Shown piece after piece: positions 26,855 through 38,002 of a DNA stretch of 64,000 nt. Origin of the DNA: Lachnospiraceae bacterium (GTDB lineage Bacteria > Bacillota > Clostridia > Lachnospirales > Lachnospiraceae); NCBI GenBank assembly GCA_024682835.1, contig JAIKYU010000027.1, positions 62,001-126,000 on the forward strand, read 5' to 3'. The notes beneath the pieces are model-generated. The model was not told where the DNA came from, did no database searches, and worked only from the letters and a program-made list of their open reading frames with translations. Position 1 is the first letter of the stretch, and each line of letters begins with the position of its first letter. The position numbers and the translations under genes are program-made.

Positions 26855-27526
26855 TCAACCTGCTGCCTTCTGCGCTTCCTTTTCCTTGTAATGATGCGCC
26901 TCTTCAAGCATCATATCCTTGACCTTCATCAGCCGGATCTGCGTACTTCTCTCGTTCTCGTCCAGCTTCATGGAGATATACTTGATGTCCTTCTGATACT
27001 GCGGGATCATGATATGCTCCAGCGCGTTGACGCGCCTTCTGGTCTTTTCGATCTCCGCTGCCATGAGCTGGCATGCCTTTTCCACCTCGGCAAGCTTCAC
27101 CATATCCGCCTGCACCGCGGCGAGCGAGGAAACCGCCTCGTCCAGGTCGCTGGAAGTGAAAGCGAAACCATAGGAGTAGATATCACTTTCATTGCTGGTG
27201 CGTGTCTTCACAGTAAACTGAGGAATGTTGACACTCATGACATTTTTGGGCTGCACCTCGACCTCAATATCCTGCTTGGATGCCATAAACGAAACCTCGA
27301 CAGTTTCATTGCTCATGGCTGACCTCGCAAGGGCAAAGTTTTTATTTGCAGCCGCAAGACCCTCCTCCACGCGCTGACGCAGACTCATATTTACACGGAC
27401 CAGTTCGAGGAACTGACGCATCAGTTCATCCCGCTTGTCCTTCAGAAGCTTATGCCCGCGGCTTGCGGTTGCGAGCTTCCCCTTTAATCGGGTCAGCTCC
27501 ATTCTGGTCGGATTCACTGTCGGCAT
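26855..27526 (-). CDS. ntpD: V-type ATPase subunit D
   Basis: A 223-residue coiled-coil protein starting MPTVNPTRMELTRLKGKLAT, the subunit-D signature, and rich in heptad helices (TRRRVNALEHIMIPQYQKDIK). It is the central stalk (rotor) that turns inside the A3B3 head. Its position after A and B at the end of the operon is the usual one. Confidence 0.95.
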   Translation of the reverse strand: MPTVNPTRMELTRLKGKLATASRGHKLLKDKRDELMRQFLELVRVNMSLRQRVEEGLAAANKNFALARSAMSNETVEVSFMASKQDIEVEVQPKNVMSVNIPQFTVKTRTSNESDIYSYGFAFTSSDLDEAVSSLAAVQADMVKLAEVEKACQLMAAEIEKTRRRVNALEHIMIPQYQKDIKYISMKLDENERSTQIRLMKVKDMMLEEAHHYKEKEAQKAAG

Positions 27527-27603
27527 GGTTCTTCCTTTCTTTGAAGCACTGACGCTTCATCGGCAATCCGTTTGATCGAGCATGTCATTCCGGACGGAAA
27601 CGC

Positions 27604-28974
27604 TCACCTGTCATAGTACTTGTCGAGGTATTCGTCCCTGATTCTCTTCAGCTCCGTTCTCGGCAGGATGCGCAGCAGATCCCAGCCCAGATCAAGCGTT
27701 TCTTCGATGGAACGATCCGTGCGGTAGCCCTGCGATACATAGCGGGATTCAAATTCATCCGCGAACTTCGCATAGAGCTTGTCGATATCGGTCAGGGCCG
27801 CCTCACCGAGGATGACCATGAGTTCCTTGGCATCCTTGCCTCGCGCATAGGCCGCAAACAACTGGTTCATCGTGTTGGCGTGATCCTCACGGGTCTTGCC
27901 CTGGCCGATACCCTTGTCCTTCAGTCGGGACAGGGACGGCAGCACATCGATCGGAGGCTGAACGCCCTTGCGGTACAGATCGCGGGACAAAATAATCTGC
28001 CCTTCGGTAATGTAGCCCGTCAGGTCAGGGATCGGATGCGTCTTGTCATCCTCCGGCATCGACAGGATCGGAATCATCGTGATGGAACCGTTCTTGCCGC
28101 GCTGACGTCCCGCGCGCTCATAAAGCGTCGCCAGGTCGGTATACATGTATCCGGGGTAGCCGCGGCGTCCGGGCACTTCCTTACGCGCTGCGGAAACCTC
28201 ACGCAGCGCATCCGCATAGTTCGTGATGTCCGTCAGGATGACCAGCACGTGCATCCCTTTTTCAAATGCCAGATATTCCGCCGCCGTCAGCGCCATACGC
28301 GGCGTAGCAATACGCTCGACCGCAGGGTCGTTGGCCAGATTCATAAACAGGACGGCACGGTCGATGGCTCCCGTCTCCTGGAAGCTCTCCACGAAGAAAT
28401 TCGATTCCTCGAAGGTGATACCCATGGCGGCAAAGACAACCGCGAACGGCTCGGAGGTGCCGACCACCTTGGCCTGTCTCGCGATCTGCGCGGCCAGCTG
28501 TGCGTGCGGCAGACCGGAAGCAGAAAAGATCGGCAGCTTCTGTCCGCGAACCAGCGTGTTCAGTCCGTCAATGGCAGAAACGCCTGTCTGGATAAACTCG
28601 GACGGGTAGTCGCGGGCAGCCGGATTCATCGGCAGGCCGTTGATGTCGCGGCGCTCATCAGGCAAAATGTCGGGGCCTCCGTCAATCGGACGGCCCAGGC
28701 CGTCAAAAACGCGGGAGAGCATGTCCTCGGACACGCCCAGCTCCATGCTGCGGCCCAGAAACCGAACCTTGGAGGACTCCAGATTGATACCGGTAGATGC
28801 TTCAAAGAGCTGAACCAGCGCGTTGCCGTCGTCAATCTCCAGCACCTTGCAGCGGCGCTTTTCGCCGTTGGATAATTCAATCTCACCGAGCTCGTCGTAC
28901 GCGATTCCTTCGACGCCGCGAACCAGCATCAGGGGACCGGCGACTTCCTGTATGGTTTTGTATTCTTTGGACAT
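27604..28974 (-). CDS. ntpB: V-type ATPase subunit B
   Basis: A 456-residue regulatory head subunit. It lacks a true P-loop ([19 protein letters not shown] in its place), as usual for [21 protein letters not shown] and the closing [16 protein letters not shown] are typical. The ATG at 28974 is 1 base after the subunit A stop and has AAAGGAGGAATTC upstream; longer frames lie within subunit A. Confidence 0.96.
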   Translation of the reverse strand: MSKEYKTIQEVAGPLMLVRGVEGIAYDELGEIELSNGEKRRCKVLEIDDGNALVQLFEASTGINLESSKVRFLGRSMELGVSEDMLSRVFDGLGRPIDGGPDILPDERRDINGLPMNPAARDYPSEFIQTGVSAIDGLNTLVRGQKLPIFSASGLPHAQLAAQIARQAKVVGTSEPFAVVFAAMGITFEESNFFVESFQETGAIDRAVLFMNLANDPAVERIATPRMALTAAEYLAFEKGMHVLVILTDITNYADALREVSAARKEVPGRRGYPGYMYTDLATLYERAGRQRGKNGSITMIPILSMPEDDKTHPIPDLTGYITEGQIILSRDLYRKGVQPPIDVLPSLSRLKDKGIGQGKTREDHANTMNQLFAAYARGKDAKELMVILGEAALTDIDKLYAKFADEFESRYVSQGYRTDRSIEETLDLGWDLLRILPRTELKRIRDEYLDKYYDR

Positions 28975-28975
28975 A

Positions 28976-30748
28976 TCAGAATTCCTCCTTTGCCTGGACG
29001 ATCGCATCCGCCTCCTGATGGAGCTTTCTCTCGATCTCGTCATACCGCGCGTCCACCTGATCCTCCGGGGTGTACTTGAAACGTCCGATCGCCTCACGGA
29101 TATCCATCCCGACAATCCGGTTGATATCCGCGCCCTTCCCCAGAGCATCCCCGCAGATATCATAGAACGACATGACCAGCTTCATCAGCATGAACTGCTT
29201 GTGCGGCGAGGTGTAGGTGTCCTCCTCCATAAACGCGTTCTGCTGTAAGAGATCCTCTCGGATGGAACGCGCCGCCTCCATCTTGAGACGGTCGGGTGCG
29301 GAGAGCGCATCCTCGCCAACCAGACGAACCATCTCCTGCAGTGCGGATTCCTCCTGCAGCAGGAGCATCACGCGGCCCTTCAGGGCTGACCAGTCAGCAT
29401 CCACGTTTTTATCAAACCAGCCATCCAGCTTATCATACAGGGAGTAGGATTCGAGCCAGTTGATGGCAGGGAAATGTCTCTTGTAGGCAAGATCGGAATC
29501 CAGGCGCCAGAACACCTTGACAATACGAAGCGTCGCCTGCGTAACCGGCTCGGAAATGTCACCGCCCGCAGGAGAAACCGCACCGATGACGGACAGGGAA
29601 CCCTCACGCTCCTCTTCGCCAAGCGTGATCACGCGGCCCGCGCGCTCGTAGAACTGTGCCAGACGGGAGCCCAAATACGCGGGATAGCCTTCTTCACCGG
29701 GCATTTCCTCCAGTCGGCCGGACATCTCGCGCAGCGCCTCCGCCCAACGGGAGGTGGAATCGGCCATCAGAGCCACGGAATAGCCCATATCACGGAAATA
29801 CTCCGCAATGGTGATTCCGGTGTAGATGCTCGCCTCTCGTGCCGCCACCGGCATGTCGGAGGTGTTGGCAATCAACACCGTCCGCTCCATCAGGGAGTGC
29901 CCGGTCTTGGGATCCTTCAATTCAGGGAATTCATTCAGCACGTCCGTCATCTCATTGCCGCGCTCACCGCAGCCGATGTAGACAACGATATCCGCTTCCG
30001 CCCACTTGGCAAGCTGGTGCTGCACGACCGTCTTACCGGAGCCGAACGGTCCCGGGACAGCCGCGACACCACCCTTGGCAATGGGGAACAGGGTGTCAAT
30101 GACACGCTGGCCGGTAATCAGCGGCGTGTCCGGTGACTGCTTCTGCTTATAGGGGCGCCCGCGGCGAACCGGCCATTTCTGCATCAGGCCGACGCTCGTT
30201 TTCCCTCCGTCCTCCGTCTTGATCTCGGCCACCGTATCCGTGACGGTGAAATCGCCCTCTGCGATCTTTTCAATGCTGCCCTTCACACCGACGGGAACCA
30301 GGATCTTCTGCACGACGATCGGAGATTCCTGAACTGTTCCGAGAATGTCTCCCTCGACGACGGCATCGCCTGCCTTCTTTGCGGGAACAAAGTGCCACAC
30401 CTTATCCCTCTTAAGAGAAGGGACTTCAACGCCGCGCTTCAGGAGATTGCCGCCCGTGACCTTCATGATATCGTCAAGCGGGCGCTGAATTCCGTCATAG
30501 ATACTGCCGATGAGGCCGGGTCCCAGTTCCACGCTCATGGGCTGTCCGGTGGATTCCACCGGCGCTCCGGGCTTCAGTCCCGAGGTCTCCTCGTAGACCT
30601 GGATGGACGCCTCATCACCGTGCATCTCGATGATCTCGCCGATCAGCCGCTCATCGCTGACGCGGACGACGTCAAACATGTTTGCTTCGCCCATACCTCT
30701 GGCGATGACCAGAGGACCGGCAACCTTTTTGATTGTTCCTGTACTCAT
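28976..30748 (-). CDS. ntpA: V-type ATPase catalytic subunit A
   Basis: A 590-residue catalytic subunit, the normal length. Walker A is [17 protein letters not shown], and the non-homologous region typical of A subunits precedes it. [21 protein letters not shown] is the conserved catalytic region. It hydrolyses or makes ATP in the A3B3 ring. It lies 17 bases after subunit F and overlaps the operon flow into B. Confidence 0.97.
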   Translation of the reverse strand: MSTGTIKKVAGPLVIARGMGEANMFDVVRVSDERLIGEIIEMHGDEASIQVYEETSGLKPGAPVESTGQPMSVELGPGLIGSIYDGIQRPLDDIMKVTGGNLLKRGVEVPSLKRDKVWHFVPAKKAGDAVVEGDILGTVQESPIVVQKILVPVGVKGSIEKIAEGDFTVTDTVAEIKTEDGGKTSVGLMQKWPVRRGRPYKQKQSPDTPLITGQRVIDTLFPIAKGGVAAVPGPFGSGKTVVQHQLAKWAEADIVVYIGCGERGNEMTDVLNEFPELKDPKTGHSLMERTVLIANTSDMPVAAREASIYTGITIAEYFRDMGYSVALMADSTSRWAEALREMSGRLEEMPGEEGYPAYLGSRLAQFYERAGRVITLGEEEREGSLSVIGAVSPAGGDISEPVTQATLRIVKVFWRLDSDLAYKRHFPAINWLESYSLYDKLDGWFDKNVDADWSALKGRVMLLLQEESALQEMVRLVGEDALSAPDRLKMEAARSIREDLLQQNAFMEEDTYTSPHKQFMLMKLVMSFYDICGDALGKGADINRIVGMDIREAIGRFKYTPEDQVDARYDEIERKLHQEADAIVQAKEEF

Positions 30749-30765
30749 GCGCTCGCTCCTTTGCT

Positions 30766-31086
30766 TTATTGATTGCCGAACAGGATGTCGGATCCCACTG
30801 CCTGTTCAACGGATTTTCTGACACCTTCGATACCCGCGCCGGTATTGCCGTACACACCCGGGATCTGTATGATCGCCGGCAGCATCTGTTCCCGATAGCG
30901 TCCGATCTCCCCCGGAATACGCTCAGCGAGCGCTTCCGTGATATAAATCACCGCATAATTGCCCTCGGCCAGCTCCCGCAGCTTATGTGCCGCAGCCACA
31001 TCATCCGTCACCGGACACACATCCATCCCGAGAGCCGCATAGCCGTATATGCTGTCTTTGTCCCCGAGGACTGCCATTCTATACAT
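30766..31086 (-). CDS. ntpG: V-type ATPase subunit F (NtpG-type)
   Basis: A 106-residue protein starting [20 protein letters not shown]. The Rossmann-like start ([18 protein letters not shown]) and the [12 protein letters not shown] segment fit the central-stalk subunit F. Position between C and A is the conserved one. Confidence 0.9.
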   Translation of the reverse strand: MYRMAVLGDKDSIYGYAALGMDVCPVTDDVAAAHKLRELAEGNYAVIYITEALAERIPGEIGRYREQMLPAIIQIPGVYGNTGAGIEGVRKSVEQAVGSDILFGNQ

Positions 31087-31148
31087 CGTCTACCCTCCTT
31101 ACCGATTCCCGGATCGTTTCGCGCTCTGGGCGCGCACAACCGCCGGAA

Positions 31149-32120
31149 TCAGACATACGTCTCTCTGACCCTTTCCCTGATGGACTCGACCGACAGATCG
31201 TTCACCTTGCCCGAAAGGATCATCCGCACGCATTTGATCTCATTTTCGCGTGCGAGAATGTAGGCCGCCAACGGCCCGATCGTGAAGGGGTGATGGATCT
31301 CCGGCCGGATCTTTTCGATGAGCAGATTGTCACACCAGCGCTCAAAGGCGGAGGGAGATTTCCGGATCTCCGAAATCGCATCCGCGTAGACCGTTCTGCC
31401 GAGATACTCATAGACTGCATCGATGGAATCGCTCGCCGCCTGGGCAAGATCCCCGATATCCAGCGAATCGCAGGCCGCCAGCGCACGTGCGAGAAACGCC
31501 TTGTCCTTCTTCATGAGACAGGCCCGGATCGCCGTTTTGATATCGGCACTCGCCACGGTCAGCTCCCCGTACATGCGGATGATTTCATTATCCGACTTCC
31601 GTCCGGCCTCCCATATGCGGTTCATTGCCGCCCGGTCGACGATGATATCGGCCAGCTGCCCGTCGCCGGTGTGCAGCAGCACATCCAGCGCTTCCGCTGC
31701 CACCCCCTGCATCTCCTCCGGCAAAGCGCCGTAATCCCTCTCTCTCACGGCGCGCCGGATCAGCTGTGCGTCTACGGTTGTCTCGTCCCTGCCGATGAAC
31801 ACATTGTCCCTGGTCTCCTGCATCGCCGTCTCTTTGACGGCCGCCTTGAGATTATGATAATCGTTCGCATAGAGGAAGACATCAAAGACCGACATATCCG
31901 GGACCAGCTCCCCGATGAATGCCCAGGTTTTCTGTTTTTCCGCCGAGAGCATCGCATCTGCGTCGGTGTCCTCACCGTCGCCCCAGCCGTGGTCGGCGAG
32001 AATACGAAGCGCTTCCTTCGCTCCCGGTGCGGCAACAAGGGAATCCATCACCGACGCCGTAAGAAGCTTCTGCTCTTTGCCGCGCACACGCGCGACCGCA
32101 TAGATATATTCTTCAGCCAT
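31149..32120 (-). CDS. ntpC: V-type ATPase subunit C (AC39-type)
   Basis: A 323-residue, mainly helical protein beginning MAEEYIYAVARVRGKEQKLL, followed by YANDYHNLKAAVKE, both typical of the C/d subunit. This funnel-shaped subunit links the central stalk to the K ring. The ATG at 32120 is preferred, with a GGGAG site 9 bases upstream; an ATG 6 bases earlier is too close to that site. Confidence 0.92.
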   Translation of the reverse strand: MAEEYIYAVARVRGKEQKLLTASVMDSLVAAPGAKEALRILADHGWGDGEDTDADAMLSAEKQKTWAFIGELVPDMSVFDVFLYANDYHNLKAAVKETAMQETRDNVFIGRDETTVDAQLIRRAVRERDYGALPEEMQGVAAEALDVLLHTGDGQLADIIVDRAAMNRIWEAGRKSDNEIIRMYGELTVASADIKTAIRACLMKKDKAFLARALAACDSLDIGDLAQAASDSIDAVYEYLGRTVYADAISEIRKSPSAFERWCDNLLIEKIRPEIHHPFTIGPLAAYILARENEIKCVRMILSGKVNDLSVESIRERVRETYV

Positions 32121-32137
32121 CCGCATTCGCTCCCGTC

Positions 32138-32728
32138 TCAGAACAACAGCTTCTGAATCTCATCCGACAGTTCCTCGGCATTGGTCTCAAAGAGCGCCGA
32201 TACCGAACAGTTCTGTTCGATTCCGTCATAAAGGAGCAGGAATCCGCCGTCGATGGGGGCTGTCTCCTTGGAGAGCGTCAGCCGTCCGCCGATCTTGAAT
32301 GCGGTGTTCTCAATTCTGCTCGCGAAATCCTTTGGCAAACGGTTCAGATCCCTGCTGTTAAAACGGATCTGACCGGGCTGCGCGAGGGCGTTCTTCTCCA
32401 CGAGTCTGAGAATCGCATCGAAATACTGATCCTCAGGCATGGACAGAAGCCTTTCCCGCGCCTTGTCAAGCACCTCCCGAATCAGCTTCTGCTTCTCTGC
32501 AAGGAGAAGCTGCCGCTTCTTCAGGGCTGCCGCGGAGGCTGCGCGCGACTTCCGATCGTCCAGGCGCTTCTGCGCCTCACGTGCGAATCGCTCAGCACTC
32601 TCACCGGCCTCTTTTTCGGCTTCGGCACGGATCTCATCTGCTTCCTTCTGCGCGGCCGCAATCACTTCCGCCGCACTCGCATCCGCTTCTGCCGCTATAT
32701 CGCCGAGGATTTTTTCTAATCCTGCCAT
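32138..32728 (-). CDS. ntpE: V-type ATPase subunit E
   Basis: A 196-residue protein with a long Ala/Glu/Lys-rich coiled coil (about 10-75) and a globular C-terminal half. This is the E subunit of the peripheral stalk. The ATG at 32728 has GGAGG 7 bases upstream. It lies 16 bases after the proteolipid gene. Confidence 0.9.
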   Translation of the reverse strand: MAGLEKILGDIAAEADASAAEVIAAAQKEADEIRAEAEKEAGESAERFAREAQKRLDDRKSRAASAAALKKRQLLLAEKQKLIREVLDKARERLLSMPEDQYFDAILRLVEKNALAQPGQIRFNSRDLNRLPKDFASRIENTAFKIGGRLTLSKETAPIDGGFLLLYDGIEQNCSVSALFETNAEELSDEIQKLLF

Positions 32729-32744
32729 GATTAACCTCCGCCTG

Positions 32745-33275
<531 letters not shown>

Positions 33276-35297
33276 TCATTCCGATACACGATAGTGCTTC
33301 GTGTTCTCCGTGAACGGGGCAAAAGGCCTGCCGCCGCCGTTGTAGAACTTGCCGAAGAACTCGACGTACTCCAGACGATTGGTATGGACGTAGGCGCCCA
33401 GCGCATTGATTGCCAGATTCAGCACATGACCGACCACGACGATCAGGGCAAAGAGAATGGGCCCGATCACCGGCGGTGCCGCCACCATGGCTGCCATGGA
33501 ATTAAACACGCTGGAAATAACGCCGGTCGCAAGACCAAGCGCCAGAAGTCTTGAGTAGGACAGGATGTCGGAAAGATAGGAACTGATGCCGTACAGCGCA
33601 TACAGACCCTTTCCGATCCGGAGCCCCCAGTTGGAGGAATCCCTGCCGCCAAAGAGGACGATGCCCGCCGCACCGATCAGCGCAAGCACTTCAAAGACCG
33701 TGATCAGAGCTGCAGGAAGATTCAGATGCAGGCCGAACATACCGCCGACCATGTCCGTGTTGAGCAGGATGCCGATCGCTCCGACGAGCAGCAGATACCA
33801 GAAGCCCACATCATAGAGCGCATCCAGCGGCTTTCCCTGCTTGATGTCTGTGTAGGCCAGTGCGCCCATACCCACGAAGATGTGAATAATGCCGATGATA
33901 AAAGCAACCCCCAGCACCGTCATCGGCTCAATCGCCGGCTCGCACCAGAGTGCCAGCGAGAAATCCGCAGGGAGCGACGGGTTGATAAAGGTCCGGATGA
34001 TCACCGCCGGCAGATCCCCGAAATAGGAGCCGAACATGATCCCCCAGAAAATGGTGCCGATACCGGCATACTGGAACATGGTCAGGGTCTTCTTCATACC
34101 GGGCTCCATGGAATCCCGGTATTTTTTCAGAACCACCGCAACACCCACCACCATAATCAGACCGTAGGCGGCGTCCGAAAGCATCATGCCGAACAGGAAG
34201 TAATAGAAGATCGATGCCAGGAAGGTCGGATCAATCTCCCCTTTGCCGGGCATGGCATAGGAGGCGATCACGCCCTCCACCGGTGCGGCGTAGGCGTTGT
34301 TCTGAAGCGCCACCGGCGCTTCGTCATCCTCTGCCGGATCGGAAAACTCCACCACGCAGTCGAAGCGGGCCGAAAGCAGATTCTCAAGCGCAGCGGCATC
34401 CCTTGCCGCGATATATCCGCGAATCAGAAAGACGCGATCCGTCTGCTCCATACCGCCGATCACCTCGTATTTATCGGACCGCATACGGAAGTAATCCGAG
34501 ATAAAGCACAGCTCCCTGCGTCTGTCCGCATAAGCCGCTATTTTTTCCTTAAGCTCCGTGTCCTGTGTCTGCAGGCGCTCAAGCTTGACGGAGAGATCCT
34601 CCTTCTGTTTTGCGGGCACGTCGCCGCTCACAGCCGGACGGGCAAAGCCCATGTGTCTGAGAGATTCCTCCACCGCTTCCGCATCTTTGTTCAGACAGGT
34701 TACGGCAATGCAGGTCTGCTCGGGCGCGGCGGAGATGATATCCACCTGTGCCGCTTCCGTCGCAATCCCCGCCCGGATGGTCTCCTCCGAAGCCTCCCCG
34801 GAAAGGGTGCCAAGAAATGTTCTGGTGTTCTTTGTCCCGGAAAAATCCAGCGGATACGGAAAATCCATCCAGGGCACAAGCGCTTCCAGCTGGCTCTCCG
34901 TCTTGGGAATCTCCGCGGCGATTTCCGTCCTCCGCTTGGCAAGCGCATGAATATCATAGACCATGTCCATGATCTTATCTCGCCTTTTTGTATGGGTTTC
35001 ATAATCCGTGAGGGACATTTTCTCCCGACCGGAGAAAAGACCGCCGCCCGCGTCGGTGGGCGGAACCACTGCATCAAGCACCTGCAGGGACTGATTGGCC
35101 AGGGTGATGTTTTTTTCGAAAGTCGCACGGATCCCCGTTGTGTCAATCTGTTCGAAAACCGGATCCGGTGCCTCTTCTTCACTCTTTTTTCTGATCTCGA
35201 TCTCCATCACACCCTGCCGCTGCAGGAGTTCGAGCATCTGCTTGCGATTCTTGCGAAGCCCCGCTATGAGGACCCGCTTCATGGGAAGTACAGCCAT
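33276..35297 (-). CDS. ntpI: V-type ATPase subunit I (a subunit)
   Basis: A 673-residue protein. The N-terminal cytoplasmic half has coiled coils and an alpha/beta region (MAVLPMKRVLIAGLRKNRKQ). The C-terminal half has about seven to eight transmembrane helices starting near TFLASIFYYFLFGMMLSDAAYG, and carries the conserved Arg half-channel region near RLLALGLATGVISSVFN. It forms the ion half-channels and stator in the membrane. Confidence 0.95.
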   Translation of the reverse strand: MAVLPMKRVLIAGLRKNRKQMLELLQRQGVMEIEIRKKSEEEAPDPVFEQIDTTGIRATFEKNITLANQSLQVLDAVVPPTDAGGGLFSGREKMSLTDYETHTKRRDKIMDMVYDIHALAKRRTEIAAEIPKTESQLEALVPWMDFPYPLDFSGTKNTRTFLGTLSGEASEETIRAGIATEAAQVDIISAAPEQTCIAVTCLNKDAEAVEESLRHMGFARPAVSGDVPAKQKEDLSVKLERLQTQDTELKEKIAAYADRRRELCFISDYFRMRSDKYEVIGGMEQTDRVFLIRGYIAARDAAALENLLSARFDCVVEFSDPAEDDEAPVALQNNAYAAPVEGVIASYAMPGKGEIDPTFLASIFYYFLFGMMLSDAAYGLIMVVGVAVVLKKYRDSMEPGMKKTLTMFQYAGIGTIFWGIMFGSYFGDLPAVIIRTFINPSLPADFSLALWCEPAIEPMTVLGVAFIIGIIHIFVGMGALAYTDIKQGKPLDALYDVGFWYLLLVGAIGILLNTDMVGGMFGLHLNLPAALITVFEVLALIGAAGIVLFGGRDSSNWGLRIGKGLYALYGISSYLSDILSYSRLLALGLATGVISSVFNSMAAMVAAPPVIGPILFALIVVVGHVLNLAINALGAYVHTNRLEYVEFFGKFYNGGGRPFAPFTENTKHYRVSE

Positions 35298-35322
35298 GGT
35301 TTGCTCCTTGTGTGTGCGTCTG

Positions 35323-35634
35323 CTACGCCGTCAGTTTCTTCAGAACCGCATCGATGGCAGCCGCCTCTTTGCCGGCTGCTCTCTCCCTCAGGGCCTGAAT
35401 CTCGGATGCGGCTTCCTGCTCCGCTTTCTCGATCAGAGCTGTCCCTTCCTTTTCGGCGGAGGCTTTTTGCACCTCATCCTCCTCCTTCAGCTTTGACAGC
35501 TTGCCGGATACCACCGTTCTGGCTGCGGCACGCGCATCTTCAACAATCTGCGCGGCTTTGGCTTTGGCTTCCTTTTCCTTGCTGACAGAGGCCAGTTCCG
35601 CCTCCCGGATCGCCTCGATTGTGTCCTTCGCCAA
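35323..35634 (-). CDS. ntpF: V-type ATPase subunit G/H (peripheral stalk, NtpF-type)
   Basis: A 103-residue protein that is almost entirely Ala/Lys/Glu coiled coil (MAKDTIEAIREAELASVSKE onward), matching the small stalk partner of subunit E. It is first in the operon, 25 bases before subunit I, the usual position. Assignment rests on composition and location more than on motifs. Confidence 0.85.
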   Translation of the reverse strand: MAKDTIEAIREAELASVSKEKEAKAKAAQIVEDARAAARTVVSGKLSKLKEEDEVQKASAEKEGTALIEKAEQEAASEIQALRERAAGKEAAAIDAVLKKLTA

Positions 35635-35675
35635 GGGATTCCCTCCTTTCCCGCTGCACCAAAAACAACGCTAAT

Positions 35676-35704
35676 AGTTTACTATAACAGCCAAAGAAAA
35701 GCAA
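35676..35704 (-). promoter_or_regulatory. Likely promoter of the V-ATPase operon
   Basis: On the minus strand TTGCTT (35704-35699), 17 bases and TAAACT (35681-35676) lie 42 bases before the first V-ATPase gene. It is the best sigma-A match in this divergent gap. Confidence 0.4.
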
Positions 35705-35720
35705 GTTACAGAATGTTTCC

Positions 35721-35749
35721 TTGCAAACCGGATGGGAACGTGTTAATAA
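35721..35749 (+). promoter_or_regulatory. Likely promoter of the amino-acid ABC transporter operon
   Basis: TTGCAA (35721-35726), a 17-base spacer and TAATAA (35744-35749) lie about 58 bases before the substrate-binding protein gene. The leader contains a short repeat (gttgttgtgagttgtt) of unknown meaning. Confidence 0.5.
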
Positions 35750-35806
35750 TAGATGCGTATATTTTTGAGAACAACTGTTGTTGTGAGTTGTTAGAGGAGG
35801 TTGATT

Positions 35807-36565
35807 ATGAAAAAGCTGGTTTCTGCCATGTTGATCATGGCCATGTCCCTGACGGTTGCCGCCTGCGGCGCATCCGGTAACGACACGGGAACCGCCACCG
35901 CCGGCGTGCTTGTGATGGCGACAAATGCGGAATTCCCGCCCTACGAATTCCACGATGGAGACAAAATCGTCGGCATTGATGCGGAGATTGCAGAGGCGAT
36001 CGCGCAGAAGATGGGCTGCAAGCTGCAGATCGAAGACATTGCCTTCGATTCCATCATTCCCGAGGTGACCTCCGGCAAAGCGGATATCGGTCTGGCCGGC
36101 ATGACCGTCACCGAGGACAGAAAAGCAAGCGTGGACTTTTCGGATTCCTACGCATCCTCCAGCCAGGTGATCATCGTGCCCGAAGACTCCGGGATCACCT
36201 CCATGGGAGATCTGGGTGCTGACTCGGTTGTCGGCGTACAGACCGGAACAACCGGCGACATCTACTGCTCGGACGACAGCAGCATCGGCTCCGTCGAGCG
36301 CTACAACAAGGGAATGGAAGCCGTTCAGGCGCTGACGCAGGGCAAGGTCGACGCTGTGGTCATTGACTCCGAGCCCGCCAAGGTCTTCGTGTCCGAGAAC
36401 CCCGGGCTCATCATCCTCGACGAGAGCTACACGGATGAGAATTACGCCGCCGCTGTCCGCAAGGGCAACACGGCTCTCCTCAACAACGTGAACAAGGCGC
36501 TGGAGGAGCTCAAGGCCGACGGCACCCTGGACGCCATTGTTGCCCGCTACATCACGGCAGACTGA
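35807..36565 (+). CDS. Amino-acid ABC transporter substrate-binding lipoprotein
   Basis: A 252-residue lipoprotein (lipobox LTVAAC, Cys at about 20). The mature part is a family 3 solute-binding protein: NAEFPPYEFHDGDKIVGIDAEIAEAIAQ, VTSGKADIGLAGMTVTEDR, VGVQTGTTGD and a closing DGTLDAIVARYI. These motifs fit uptake of polar amino acids such as glutamine, arginine or cystine; the exact substrate is not certain. The ATG at 35807 has AGAGGAGG 6 bases upstream. It is first of three genes. Confidence 0.92.
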   Translation: MKKLVSAMLIMAMSLTVAACGASGNDTGTATAGVLVMATNAEFPPYEFHDGDKIVGIDAEIAEAIAQKMGCKLQIEDIAFDSIIPEVTSGKADIGLAGMTVTEDRKASVDFSDSYASSSQVIIVPEDSGITSMGDLGADSVVGVQTGTTGDIYCSDDSSIGSVERYNKGMEAVQALTQGKVDAVVIDSEPAKVFVSENPGLIILDESYTDENYAAAVRKGNTALLNNVNKALEELKADGTLDAIVARYITAD

Positions 36566-36572
36566 CCCGGCC

Positions 36573-37265
36573 ATGTGGCAGCAGTTTCAGGCAGATTTCT
36601 ATCTCAATTTTGTCAAGGACGCCCGTTGGCAGTATCTGACGAACGGTCTGAAAACGACGCTCATCGTGACACTGTTTTCGGCGCTCATGGGTGTCCTGCT
36701 GGGATTCCTTGTCGCCGTCGTGCGCAGCACCTACGACAACACCGGCCGCCTGAAGGTGCTCAATACGATATGCAATCTGTATCTCACCGTGATCCGCGGC
36801 ACCCCTGTTGTCGTCCAGCTGATGATCATCTACTTCGTCATCTTCGCAAGCCTTCGGATCGACAAGACCCTTACCGCCATCATCGCGTTCGGCATCAATT
36901 CGGGCGCCTACCAGGCCGAAATTTTCCGCGCCGGCATCCAGTCGGTGCCGCGCGGACAGTTTGAGGCCGGCCGGAGTCTCGGCTTCACCTACGGACAGAC
37001 CATGTTCCATATCATCATGCCGCAGGCCTTCCGTGTCTGCGTGCCGACCCTTTGCAACGAGTATATCACGCTCCTGAAGGAGACCTCCGTCGCCGGATAC
37101 ATCGCGCTGGAGGATCTCACCAAGGGCGGCGACATCATCCGCAGCCGCACCTATTCGGCATTTATGCCGTTGATCGCCGTCGCGCTCATCTATCTGATTC
37201 TGGTGCTGATTCTGACGAAGCTTGTCTCGATTCTGGAAAGGAGGCTTTCCCGTGGCGTCCGATAA
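36573..37265 (+). CDS. Amino-acid ABC transporter permease
   Basis: A 230-residue HisM/GlnP-type permease with about five transmembrane helices. It has the signature [31 protein letters not shown], the EAA loop that docks to the ATPase. The ATG at 36573 lies 8 bases after the binding-protein stop with no clear ribosome binding site, so coupling is likely. The end overlaps the ATPase gene by 14 bases. Confidence 0.94.
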   Translation: MWQQFQADFYLNFVKDARWQYLTNGLKTTLIVTLFSALMGVLLGFLVAVVRSTYDNTGRLKVLNTICNLYLTVIRGTPVVVQLMIIYFVIFASLRIDKTLTAIIAFGINSGAYQAEIFRAGIQSVPRGQFEAGRSLGFTYGQTMFHIIMPQAFRVCVPTLCNEYITLLKETSVAGYIALEDLTKGGDIIRSRTYSAFMPLIAVALIYLILVLILTKLVSILERRLSRGVR

Positions 37266-37992
37266 TGCGCTGATCCGCATCGAGCATCTGGAAAAGTCCT
37301 TCGACGGCCATGTCGTCCTGCGGGATATCTCGACGACCATCCACACCGGAGATGTGGTCTGCGTCATCGGTCCGTCAGGTTCCGGCAAATCCACCTTTCT
37401 CAGATGTCTGAACCGGTTGGAGAAGCCGACCGGCGGCCATATCTATATGGACGGCATAGACATCTGCGACGCAAAGACGGACATTGACAGACACCGTCAG
37501 AAAATGGGCATGGTTTTCCAGCAGTTCAACCTGTTTCCGCAGATGACCATCATGCGAAATCTCACGCTGGCTCCGATGAAACTGAAAAAGATCGCGCAGG
37601 CGGAGGCAGAGGCCTACGCCGACGAACTCCTTAAGCGGGTCGGGCTCTCAGACAGACGGGACGCCTATCCCGGCGAGCTCTCCGGCGGTCAGCAGCAGCG
37701 GATTGCCATTGTCCGCGCGCTGTGCATGAAGCCGGAGGTCATGCTTTTTGACGAACCGACCAGCGCCCTCGATCCCGAGATGGTCGGCGAGGTGCTCAAT
37801 GTCATGAAGGATCTGGCCGCTGAAAAGATGACGATGGTTGTGGTGACGCATGAGATGGGCTTTGCCCGCGAAGTGGCAAGCCGCGTCATGTTTCTGGACG
37901 GCGGCGATTTCGTTGAAGAAAACGCCCCGGAGGAGTTCTTCTCCCACCCGGAAAGTGACCGGCTGAAGAGCTTCCTCGGAAAGGTTCTGTAA
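37252..37992 (+). CDS. Amino-acid ABC transporter ATP-binding protein
   Basis: A 246-residue ABC ATPase with Walker A ([15 protein letters not shown]), Q-loop ([16 protein letters not shown]), signature ([12 protein letters not shown]), Walker B ([12 protein letters not shown]) and H-switch ([10 protein letters not shown]), of the GlnQ/polar amino-acid type. The start is GTG at 37252, with AAGGAGG 7 bases upstream, overlapping the permease end. It ends 10 bases from the convergent pncB. Confidence 0.95.
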   Translation: MASDNALIRIEHLEKSFDGHVVLRDISTTIHTGDVVCVIGPSGSGKSTFLRCLNRLEKPTGGHIYMDGIDICDAKTDIDRHRQKMGMVFQQFNLFPQMTIMRNLTLAPMKLKKIAQAEAEAYADELLKRVGLSDRRDAYPGELSGGQQQRIAIVRALCMKPEVMLFDEPTSALDPEMVGEVLNVMKDLAAEKMTMVVVTHEMGFAREVASRVMFLDGGDFVEENAPEEFFSHPESDRLKSFLGKVL

Positions 37993-38002
37993 ATCTGTTT
38001 TC

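Noticed and set aside
28223..30136. Plus-strand frames opposite ntpA and ntpB
   Set aside because: Antisense to well-conserved V-ATPase subunits.
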